Assembly: GCA_013339765.2 (NCBI GenBank)
Contig: JABSTR010001152.1
Location: forward strand, 1-64,000
Length of the DNA: 64,000 nucleotides
Direction of reading: 5' to 3'
Source: Haemaphysalis longicornis
Lineage: Eukaryota; Arthropoda; Arachnida; Ixodida; Ixodidae
The position numbers were made by a program, and so were the translations under genes. A model generated the notes under the pieces. That model made no database searches and was not told the DNA's origin. It worked only from the letters and a program-made list of their open reading frames with translations. Below, piece after piece: positions 55,320 to 64,000 of this stretch (positions within the stretch are counted from its first letter, which is position 1; every line of letters begins with the position of its first letter).

Positions 55320-55359
<40 letters not shown>
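55320..55359. repeat. 40-base poly(C) run
   Basis: An uninterrupted cytosine homopolymer. Length may be affected by sequencing. It makes polyproline or polyglycine open frames on both strands that should be ignored. Confidence 0.9.
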
Positions 55360-55360
<1 letters not shown>

Positions 55361-55649
55361 TACCCGTCTCCAAAGCGGTCGGGACCGCCGCAGACTTCGC
55401 TCTTCGTCGCACCATGCTCGCCTCCGCGCTTCACTGTTCCCTTCGAGGTTTCTCGTCTCCCGGACGCAGCATTACCCCAGCCAACAGTTTTTGTGGTGTG
55501 TTGTGTGCGACGGAATCGACCACAGTGGAACTACTCTTCTCTACTCTTTCCTCACCTTTCTAATCTTTACTTTTCTTTCTCCTATCCTTTTTCCCCCAAC
55601 TATTCCCGCTTCCGGACTGTGTTAAATGCAGGTGAGCTCCCATGAGAGC

Positions 55650-58600
55650 TTAATAATATCCCCAGTCCATTTATTTTCCTGCTTCCTTTAAAAAGAAATC
55701 CTTCCCCTTGATTGTTTTTTTCCCCTGTTTTTTTTCCTGGTGGCTTCCCCTGTATTCGCGCATGCGCTGTTTCTGTATATATCATTTTGTGTGTGCTAAA
55801 AGAGTTCAGTTGATATGCAGCGCTAGTCCTGTGTAGTCTTTTCTTTGTTGTCCCGTCTGTACAGCGTATTTTAACATGTTTCACACGCCTCCTCCCCCCC
55901 CCCCCCCCCTTTTTGCGTCAGCTGATTGTTTTCGCAATCTATTGAGGTGCTCTTTACAACTACTTGCTGTTCTAGCGAATGGAAGTTCAAACTGGACAAC
56001 GCTTCCAAGAAATGCATGTAAATGGAAATCGTATTTGTGACTGCACTTTATGCTAAACAAACATGCTTTCTGTGCCTGTTCCTGTGCCTGTCTACGGGGC
56101 CCCCTGCAGCACGTGTGTCAACTTTTTTCTCCAGTTGAAATGCTTTTAGGTAGTGGCCCTTGCATTAGCTTAGATTCAATAACCGTGAAATACCCAACCT
56201 AATTAATAAGTTATGTGCATCAAGAAACTCTCTAAGAGATTTTCCGTTTTTCTAGGTACGCTTAGAAGATTTGTCATTGATTGTATGCTTGGGGACGTCA
56301 CACAAGGTACATGATTAATGTTGTCAGGTTACATTAGGTCGCAATAATTCTATTTAATAGCAGCTTAAACAAAATCTCGACAAAAGCAAACCAGAGACTA
56401 GAAGATATCATGTAGAACGCGCATTTCCATTCTGGGTTTGTGGAACTATAGCTTTCAGTACTTCCAACTACAAAGAAAGTAGTGCAAGTGTTCATTAGTC
56501 GCTGCAGGGCTCTTTACCTTTTAAAATTTCATGCCCCCTCTCCCAGAATAAAGAAAGAGGAAAATTGTGTGAGGAACTAACTATTTCCAGCAAAGCTATG
56601 GCAGGTTTAAAGCCAAAAAATAAAAAATTATGTACCCTATTTACATTATGTACACAGAAAATAAGACATATTTCAGTGGTTTTAGACAAGATGGAGCTAA
56701 AGTAGCCAAATCAGTTCTTGCCTTGAAGAAGCAGATTGCAGAGAGAAGAACAGTCACAGGTGCTGTAGGGGTGTTACCAGCATGCAGCATCCTTCGTTTG
56801 CCCATTTTGTCATTTTGCCTGCTTGTTTTATGCATATCTTTTTTTCGCCCATGGTGCTGTCTTTGTACTGGCCATTTCCACGCCATGTTTTTTTTTCTCC
56901 CGAATTTTTTATCCTTTATTTTATGCCAGCCCTTTTCCCTTTTTCTTTCAAGTTTCCTGTTCCCATTTCCACATGTAGCACAGCCAGCTGGACATTTTTC
57001 TTCTTCTTTCCCTTTGGGTTAACCTCCCTAGTTTTCTTCTACAGTTTCTTCCTTTCTTTGAAGTCGCACATTAGGTCATCTTAGCCTTGCTCTTACCATC
57101 ACAAACTTCCCTAGAGGTCTGGTGGTATTACTGGTGGGGAAATAAAATTTGTTGGATAAGAATTGCTTGTACATATGACCCTCTTGCTTTTTCTGTGTTT
57201 TTTTTGCTTTGATACACGGACTGATGGCATTGCGATGGCCCATTATTTTTGATGAAAAAAGAATGCTGATGACCACAATCTGAATGAGCATTAGCCGAAC
57301 TTTCATAATCAGCTACAGCATTACTGGAACCCAGCTTCGGTAATGCAACTTCGTCATCATCCTTGTTGCTGTGAGCACGCTGAAGCGTGGAAATTTTACA
57401 AGGTCTGGTGTGGCACCTTTGTGGCCACCGGTTTGAGTTGGCATAAATGAGAAGGCTGTGCTACACATATCGAATTCCTTCGTTCTATCGCGTATCGCAT
57501 TCGCATATCGCATTCCTTCCTTTTTCTAGTGTATACAGCTGAAGAACGTCTCCAGATGGCCCCGGCTGAACCGATACGTGCAGATGTAACTGTCGCAAAT
57601 AATAAAATTGAGAGTTCAATTTATTGTCGGCTTTCTTAATGACTGCCATATGCAATGCACATTAAGTGTCTGAATACTCTATATTAGCGATTGATAGTCT
57701 CATGCTAGGCAGTCTGATTCACCTGCTATAGTTATGTTTGGCAGCTGTTTCAAAATTAACCACTATGATTGAACTAATGAGCGGCAATAACAATTTATAG
57801 GTGCACTCAAATTAATTTACTTTTCAAGGGAGACGTATATCCTTCGTCGACTTCGCCTTTCACAAAATACATGACGGTCCCATCGCGACCCAAGAAAGCG
57901 CATATGTGTGTTACCTCAAAATGCTTCCTAGGCGGTTTCTGTTGACAGACAGATTTCCGGCCGAACCCGCAGGCATTTCAGGCAAAAGCCTGCAGGCGGG
58001 GTGGTCCTGATAATTGGGCGTGAAAAGAAGTGGCCGTTTCCGTTCATTGGCGAAGGCACCCAGGGAAGGACAGAATAATTTTTCTTAATCCCCCACCACA
58101 CGGGTGCCCCTCTCACATGAACGAAGTTTACTCCTCCCCCACCTCCTCTGTGCAGGTATATACATGGGCCATATGAGAGCAGAGGTGCAAGTATACGTAA
58201 TTAAACAACGTCGCTGATCCGCCGAATTTACGAAATGTGTCATGCAAAGCATCAAATATATTCTCGAAAATTTCAGATTGCGTGTTTCAGCGATCGAAGG
58301 AGCATGCACCAATCGCCACACCCATACAGGAGATTTCTGCACCTACATTCGGGATTACCTTTCGGCTTCGCCTTGTCCTCCTCTAGAAAACCACCTTATC
58401 GTGCAAATAAAGTTACCATTATTATTATTAGTTGGCGGTTGTTTTATCTCTGACTCAAGTAAAACACCGTTCAGTGAAAGTATAACAGCACCCGTAAACA
58501 AGAGCCTAGTTATACGCTAGGCATGGTAAAATGGTTCGTACATTTTTTTGTTTTTAATTTACGAATCATATACGATTAAAAGGTGCCGATCTGCCCAGAC

Positions 58601-58990
58601 ATGTTTCGGTAACATGATATGACCGGCTGACGGCGAGTTCAAATCGGCAGCAGCCACTACGGACATGTAGAGAAGGTGTCCTTGAAGATAGGCGGCGGCG
58701 GCTTTATTCCGTATCGTCCGGCAAATTTCTTCGCAAGCAACGAAGTGACACAGCAGACACTAAGGCGTGTTAGAGTGAACCTTTGTAAATTAGCCCCACA
58801 CGACTGACGCTCCTCACAATATACCGAAACTGAATTTGGCGCCTCAGCCCGACGTCTTCTTTTTGCTTATAATTTCATTTATTTTTGTTCGTCAAGCATG
58901 AATACTTCAAGAAAACTAATAAAAAGCATACAAACTCGTAAAGAAACTCAGTTATTGCCATAAAAGTTGCCTAATTTTAGCTTAGGGCCC
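55650..58990. other. Unassigned intergenic sequence
   Basis: A+T-rich, with a C run at 55894-55909 and pyrimidine-rich tracts (56820-57060). Open frames are short and compositionally biased. Nothing recognised. Confidence 0.4.
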
Positions 58991-59089
58991 TAAATTTGTG
59001 CCTCATTTTCAAGAAAAAATTTTTAGCCATATCTTCAACTACTGATCTGGCAACTACAGCGTGGCATCATGGCGGCATCGTGTTTAGAC

Positions 59090-59290
59090 ACATTTTTGAG
59101 CCAGCTTTACCCGCCTCGCCCGCCACACACAAAGTTGCCCACCGAGCCTGGTGGGCCACTGAACCTAGCGGCCAACAAATATCAGGGTTGGGGGGCGCCA
59201 CACACTAGATTGCACCCATGAACTCCCTTTCAACTTTTCGCCCCTGCACCCTTCCTCTTTCTTCTCACAATAAAAGTTCTACAACAACAA
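59090..59290 (+). mobile_element. LINE 3' end with ACA tail
   Basis: Contains CCACACACTAGATTGCACCC, then CTTCTCACAATAAAAGTTCT and a (ACA)n tail. The arrangement of AATAAA, short spacer and trinucleotide tail resembles the LINE end at 43.7-43.8 kb. The coding region is missing. Confidence 0.4.
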
Positions 59291-59639
59291 CAGCACTAGA
59301 GTTCCTGAATATCGCGTAGCGCAAGAGTTGCGCGTCTGTTTGCCACATGCCGCGGGTTCCAGTTCGACAGAAAGCCCGCTTTCAGTGCTGCGCACAAGAC
59401 CCCGTATTCAGTCAGTTCTGCTCAATTGTGCATCGGCGGTTGTGGAAGTGGCGGCAGCGCCGGCCGCTCATCTGATAAGCGGCCAAATATCGTGCGGCAG
59501 TTTTCGACCGGCCGCTCCTCGCCACTGCCACTCGCGCGGTGGCCCGGCGGCAGCTCCTACGTGCAAGACGGGTGGCTTTCCCGCACGACCTGGAACTCAA
59601 GATGGCGGATGGATCCGCAACTCTGCTCCCCAAGGGGAG

Positions 59640-59656
59640 ATATATATATATATATA
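59640..59656. repeat. (TA)n run
   Basis: Short perfect TA repeat at the 5' edge of the following LINE fragment. Confidence 0.9.
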
Positions 59657-59689
59657 CAGGAACTCTAGGTGACAGGTAAAAAGCGCAAA

Positions 59690-60960
59690 GGCCCGTGGGT
59701 ACGTCGTCTGCTCCCGCTGCATCCCTCCAGGCTTGCGACACCCAGTAGATGTGGCGGTGTATGCTGACGACGTGGCACTCTGGACCCATGGCCCCACCAA
59801 AGACTGCCACATAGTCAAGGCATGCCTCCAGGAGGCTCTGGGCGCAGTTGCAGTCTTCCTCGAGAGCCGTGGCCTGCAGCTCTCGGAGGCCAAAACGCAG
59901 GCCCTTATGCTGCACCCGGGAGGATGCAGGGCTCGACGGGCAACACCGCCCATCACACTCAACGGGCGACCTCTTCCCTGGCGGCTGACCGTGAAGTACC
60001 TGGGGCTGCTCATTGACTGCCGGCTCACATGGCTGCCAGCTGTCAAGGCCCTCCGGGCACGCAGCGCACAGGTGCTCCAAGGGGTGCGGCAGCTTCTGTC
60101 ACGAGGCAATGGCTGCTCACACCAAGTGGCGCAGCGCGTGTTCCACGGCATGGCCTCCGCAGCTGTGCTGTACGCGCTTCCACTCGCCTACCTGGGACCA
60201 CGACGCTGGCAGGAGCTGGAGATCGACCAACGCCGCGCCATCCGCCTCTGCCTGGGCCTCCCCTCCACGTCGTCGGTAGCGGGAACTTACACCGAGGCGG
60301 GCACCTGGCCCATTGAGATGCGGGCCTTGCAGACGGGGCTGCGGCACATCCAGCGTCTGCTGGCCGTACGTGACGGGGCTCCGCTCCTGCAGAGGTTCCG
60401 TAGCTGGCCGAACGCGCACATGGGAGCGCTGCTCACTATCTTCGAGGTTCCGAACCGACCCTGTCTGGAGCCGCCACAACCAGACACCGGGGAGGCCCTG
60501 CAGATCACCACGACCCTCCGCGGGGTCCGCAACAAGCGGACCACATCACCCCAGGCCATCCGCCAAGGGGCGGCCGTCCTGCTGCAGGACGAGCTGAGCA
60601 GCTACCTGCATATCTTCACGGACGGCTCCGTCAAGCACAGCACGTGCGAGGGGCGGCTGCGTGCGTGGTGCCTGAGCTGGGAGCCAGCCGGAGCTGCCGC
60701 CTGCCCTTCCCCACTTCCTCCACACGGGCGGAGCTGGCAGCGCTGCACCTGGCCGCCGACCTCCTCCTCGAAGAAGGGGCCCCATAACCACCCCGGGGCG
60801 GTCATCCTCAGGACTCCAGATTTTGCCCTGCTGCGGCTACAAAAGCGGCCGATTCCCAAACATGCCTAATTAGCAGGGCTAAACCCCGGTAGCCTTCTCA
60901 ACTACTTTGGGAACCAAGCTGCATCATGGGGGCTCCACTGGCTTGCCGAGCCACAGTGGC
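59690..60960 (+). pseudogene. I/R1-like LINE, RT palm to RNase H, 5'-truncated
   Basis: The 378-residue frame (59733-60869) starts at the active site VDVAVYADDVALWTHG and runs through SEAKTQALMLHPGG, VKYLGLLIDCRLTW and MASAAVLYALPLAYLG to an RNase H start, LHIFTDGSVKHSTCEG. The frame then shifts: RAELAALHLAADLLLEEG is readable in another frame near 60730. LINEs with RNase H after the RT belong to the I group (I, R1 and relatives). The YADD motif is intact, but the fingers, endonuclease and ORF1 are missing. Confidence 0.8.
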
Positions 60961-61079
60961 AAACCGGGGAAAGAAGGGGCAGAATTCATTAGCTTACTCG
61001 GGAGCTATATCGGGAGAACCAAGTGCAAATAGTGTGGAAGGGGGTACATACAATAGGCCTGTATACACCTAAGGTTTGA

Positions 61080-61983
61080 AACAACGATGTTCCTCCTCCG
61101 CTGCTGTCATGATCTACATGGCGGGGTTAGACAGGAAGCAGAAGTCAGCACGCTGGGTTCGACTTATCCTACATGAAAACGGGCAGGTGTGAACAACGTT
61201 CCAGGACTAATGTATGCTGACGACATATTGTTGATGCGCAACCGGATAAGTATGCAGGGCTTGATGGATATAGCGGTGAAGAAGCGACGCACCTAGGGCT
61301 TCCTTGCAGAGAAATAGGGGATCATCGTCTTTAATGACGTGAGGAGCACAAAACAGTATCAGTGCAGCAAGTAGAAATACCATTGGTGAAAGAGTATAAA
61401 TATTTAGGAGTATGGCTGAACAACAGTGAAGATTACAGCAGGGCGCATCGCTCACCTGAGACGAAGGAAGACGGAACGCGGCTATAATGAAGCATAGAGC
61501 ACTCTGGGGATACAGGAAGTACGAGGTGGAAAGGGAGTCTGGAAAGGGCATGGTACCAGGATTAACTTTCCTAATTCGGTTCTGTGCATGAAGCCAGAGA
61601 CCCAAGCGGGCCGGAAGTAAATCAGAGGGCGGTAGGCAGATTGGCCCTAGGGGCCCACAGCAAAACTATAAATGAAGCGGTACAAGGGGATATGGGCTGG
61701 TCGTCTTTCGAGGCGAGGAGGCGCAGAGCAAGATAAAGTTTGAGGAGCGACTTCGTGACATGGAGACGAAAAATGGGCCGTGAGGGTGTTTAAGTACCTG
61801 TATATAGGAGCGTGGACACGCGGTCGAGACGGAGGACCAGACAGCTGACCAAGCGGTACGGAATCGGTAGGGGAAAGGGGGTTTACACACAGTTAAAAGC
61901 AGGTAAAGCAGCAGAGACGACGAATGGGCACAGAGAATGGAAGCGAAAAAAGCCTGGAGACTTATAGGGCAAAGAAACGGGAA
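61080..61983 (+). pseudogene. LINE reverse transcriptase fragment, clade not assigned
   Basis: Across frameshifts the sequence reads GVNNVPGLMYADDILLMRN (active site YADD), LMDIAVKKRRT, then VKEYKYLGVWLN-like sequence, AHLRRRKTERGYNEA and, near 61690, WSSFEARRRRA-like followed by TKR and HREWKRKKPGDL. The order fits RT palm, thumb and C-terminal domain of a non-LTR element different from the others here. 5'-truncated and decayed. It ends where a TTAA-flanked MITE end begins. Confidence 0.6.
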
Positions 61984-62010
61984 ATTAAAGGGGCACTGAC
62001 ACAAAAATCT
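61984..62010 (+). mobile_element. TTAA-flanked MITE end upstream of the P2X7-C gene
   Basis: TTAAAGGGGCACTGACACAA is the reverse complement of the window start. It lies 275-300 bp upstream of the ATG at 62285. The other end of the element is not found between here and 64000, so it may be solo, or the element may contain the gene and end outside. Confidence 0.5.
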
Positions 62011-62284
62011 TGCATCTTGTTTTTTTTGTTGCAATAACTAGCTAATGACCTATTTATCACGCGTACAAACCTCATTTGCTTCAGCGCACGACGGTTGTTT
62101 AATTAGAGACGTTTTTAATGCGGCCACTCTCAGTTTCGGTTTCAGCGGCTGCCACGAACTTCCGGATTTTTTATAACCAAAGCTGTCCACGTGACCACAC
62201 AAAACTGTGACGTGCGCAGCGCCCTGCAACCCGCGCACGTGAGCGCGCTGCTTGAACGGTCTGGTTCGTTCGCACGAATTCGCC

Positions 62285-62484
62285 ATGTCAACACCGTCGT
62301 CTTCGTCCGTGTCGTCCTCGTCATCCGTAGACGAGGATTTGTTGCAGGCGATAGACGACGCTCTGTTGGATGTGGCAAACCACTTCCAGTTTGACCCACT
62401 TGCCAGCAGCGAATCGGAGCATGATGCCCACAGTGACAGCGAGGAGCAGCCACACCAAGACCCGCGCGTTGGAAATGTTGAATG
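62285..62484 (+). CDS. P2X7 C-terminal-domain protein, exon 1
   Basis: ATG at 62285 opens 66 codons plus two bases before a GTAAGT donor. The N terminus is a serine-rich stretch (MSTPSSSSVSS), then DEDLLQAIDDALLDVANHF and an acidic run (SESEHDAHSDSEEQ). There is no signal peptide or membrane segment, so the product should be cytosolic or nuclear. The earlier in-frame codons lack an ATG, which decides the start. Confidence 0.75.
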
Positions 62485-62767
62485 GTAAGTATCACTTAAC
62501 TCCGTGTCGGGCGTCGTAACATCCAGGGCGCTCAACAGCGATGTCTAATTGATACATTTGTACGCCATTTCTTGCGAGACAGCGAAAAAAAAAAAGAAAA
62601 GAACGGCATGGCCCTGTAACGATGCATTGCAAAACATGCAGTTGGCTTGTCCGCTTTGCATGTTGTGTTTTTTTTCTTTACAAATTTTGCAAGGATTATA
62701 CCTACGATGCTGAATAATGTATGCACGACGGATTGAAAGTGTGAAACGCTTCTCACGTTAATCGCAG

Positions 62768-62983
62768 GTGCCAGTGTGGACATTGCAGGGCGATGGGTAC
62801 CGAAGTGGAGTCAGTTTGCTGCAGGGAGCTGGATCGTGTGGACAGATTGAGAGGCGACGACGACTGCATCACGGCACACGAAATGTTCGCTGTAGCTTTT
62901 TTGAACATACGTGTTCTTCAGATAATGTATTTCGAACTTCTGGAGGAGCGCCCTGAAGTTGTGCAAGCTCCGGAAATACACAG
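62768..62983 (+). CDS. P2X7 C-terminal-domain protein, exon 2 (cysteine-rich core)
   Basis: Acceptor TTAATCGCAG, donor GTCGGA (weak). The split codon restores Trp, then CQCGHCRAMGTEVESVCCRE, DDDCITAHEMFAVAFLNIRV and LLEERPEVVQAPEIHR. The CxCGxC, CC and CIT elements match, in order, the cytosolic 'ballast' domain of vertebrate P2X7, where the cysteines bind zinc and some are palmitoylated. The 216-nt length keeps the frame. The P2X channel domain is not present anywhere in the window. Confidence 0.85.
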
Positions 62984-63487
62984 GTCGGACATTTACATAC
63001 GTTTGCTACCGTGCTCGCGACCCTAAATGATCGTCGGTTCGCAAGATTAGGTTGTCAGTGCTAGCAGTTAGCCATCGCACTTGCGTACGCTTGAACAGCC
63101 GTGCTATCGGAGTTATCTTTGCGGCATCAGAAAACGTTCCGGCAGCGTAGAATATCTATTTTCTTCACTGGCATCGCACAGGCTCTTTTTTTGTTGACTC
63201 GGACGATATGCTACACGAGGCACCTGCACCCTCATGTCAGTGCATAATTGTGTGTGTTATGTACGCGTGCGTGTGTGTGCGCGCGCCTAGTCATAGAATG
63301 CAAATATCAAGTGTTAAAAGGTACGAACAAGCTCAACCCCTGACAATGCATCATGTTGTTGGGAATAATTTACATGGGTATGTATTGGGGCTGGTCGTTG
63401 TGCTGGTTTGCTACATACAAAAATTTGCATTTCATGACATGAACGCAAGTGGCGAGATATTCCTAATGTGATACATTTTTTTTTTAG

Positions 63488-63641
63488 ATGCTACAGGTAC
63501 ACTGCGTACCGCATGTTTGCCCGATGGGTCTGGCGTCGGCTGGGACGACGCAATAGGAGGGTCCTGCCCAGCTGTGTTGTGGGCACAATTAGGGACACCT
63601 TCCCCTCTCAAGAATACGCCGGCTTCCAGTACCCACAATAA
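63488..63641 (+). CDS. P2X7 C-terminal-domain protein, exon 3 and stop
   Basis: Acceptor ATTTTTTTTTTAG. The segment reads CYRYTAYRMFARWVWRRLG, then RRVLPSCVVGTIRDTFPSQE and YAGFQYPQ before TAA at 63639. It matches the end of the P2X7 C-terminal domain (YRCYATWRFG...LPSCCRWRIRKEFP...YSGF). The three exons total 570 nt including the stop, 189 residues, in one continuous frame. Stand-alone proteins of this kind occur in many invertebrates; their role is not known to me. Confidence 0.85.
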
Positions 63642-63714
63642 GAAAGCCTTATTGTGTTGGTACTGTGAAATTTGACAAATGTATTTTTGTCAGCTGTTTA
63701 TGTCAGTTATTTTT

Positions 63715-64000
63715 ATGTCAGTATGTATGTTGCCAAGACCGTGCAATTTAAAAAAATTATTTCTATGTCAGCTGCTCCTATTTTTTTATGTCAGTATGTA
63801 TGTTGCCAAGACAATTTTTTATGTCAGTATGTATGTTGCCAAGACAGTGCAATTTAAAAAAATATTTCTATGTCAGCTGCTCCTATTTTTTTATGTCAGT
63901 ATGTATGTTGCCAAGACCGTGCAATTTAAAAAAATTATTTCTATGTCAGCTGCTCCTATTTTTTTATGTCAGTATGTATGTTGCCAAGACCGTGCAATTT
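63715..64000. repeat. 73-bp tandem repeat array running off the window
   Basis: Units start ATGTCAGTATGTATGTTGCC at 63715, 63788, 63821, 63893 and 63966. The unit at 63788 is only 33 bp; the others are 72-73 bp and nearly identical. The array begins 73 bp after the stop codon of the P2X7-C gene, so it may be in its 3' UTR, and continues beyond 64000. Confidence 0.95.

Noticed and set aside
54970..55645. Several open frames of 130-200 residues on both strands
   Set aside because: They run through the poly(C) tract as polyproline or polyglycine, sit in CpG-rich DNA, and match no family I know.
59412..60151. Minus-strand open frames of 222 and 184 residues
   Set aside because: They are antisense to the I/R1-like RT frame, which has clear motifs.
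63715..64000. CRISPR array
   Set aside because: Units are contiguous without unique spacers, and the genome is eukaryotic.
1..64000. Bacterial or organellar origin, operons, ribosome binding sites
   Set aside because: Intron-split exons, SINEs, LINEs and long non-coding stretches are incompatible with these.

Overview
The window looks like nuclear DNA of an arthropod, most likely a hard tick. It has short exons with GT-AG introns separated by several kilobases, a tRNA-headed SINE of the type I associate with ticks, and a dense mix of Penelope-like, CR1-like, RTE-like, L1/Tx1-like and I/R1-like retroelements plus small DNA transposons. There are no prokaryotic features. The tick assignment is inference from repeat style and gene content; no search was run.

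Two host genes can be read. (1) On the minus strand, from 35494 down to 2274 and leaving the window, there are seven well-supported short coding exons and one candidate. Their conceptual peptides form a coiled coil that follows, in order, the first ~300 residues of the ciliary transition-zone protein CEP290. The first exon carries the ATG, and a palindromic RFX X-box lies 53 bp upstream of it, which fits a ciliary gene. Its introns are full of transposons. (2) On the plus strand at 62285-63641 there is a complete three-exon gene for a 189-residue protein with the cysteine-rich cytosolic C-terminal ('ballast') domain of the P2X7 receptor but no ion channel.

Layout: 1-35.5 kb holds the CEP290-like gene, with intronic RTE fragments, SINEs, an L1/Tx1-like LINE (19.5-24.8 kb), a Penelope fragment (25.2-25.8 kb), a foldback MITE beside exon 2, and a CR1-like LINE (30.1-33 kb). 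35.5-39.5 kb is a CpG-rich promoter side and a 2.4-kb hAT-type element with a perfect 8-bp target duplication. 39.5-52.3 kb is a nested transposon pile: a CR1-like LINE broken by other elements, a Penelope-like element with an inverted partial copy and a Gypsy fragment inside it, then a repeat holding an RTE fragment and a SINE. 52.3-59 kb is mostly unassigned non-coding DNA. 59-62 kb holds three LINE fragments. 62-64 kb holds the P2X7-C gene and a 73-bp tandem array.

The most interesting unexplained signal is a small mobile hairpin family. Copies at 1.3, 5.9 and 15.3 kb share a GGGCTAGTTGGY head, then a hairpin whose arm sequence differs between copies, and each is bounded by 10-12 bp direct repeats. 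One copy interrupts an RTE reverse transcriptase. I do not recognise it as a named family.
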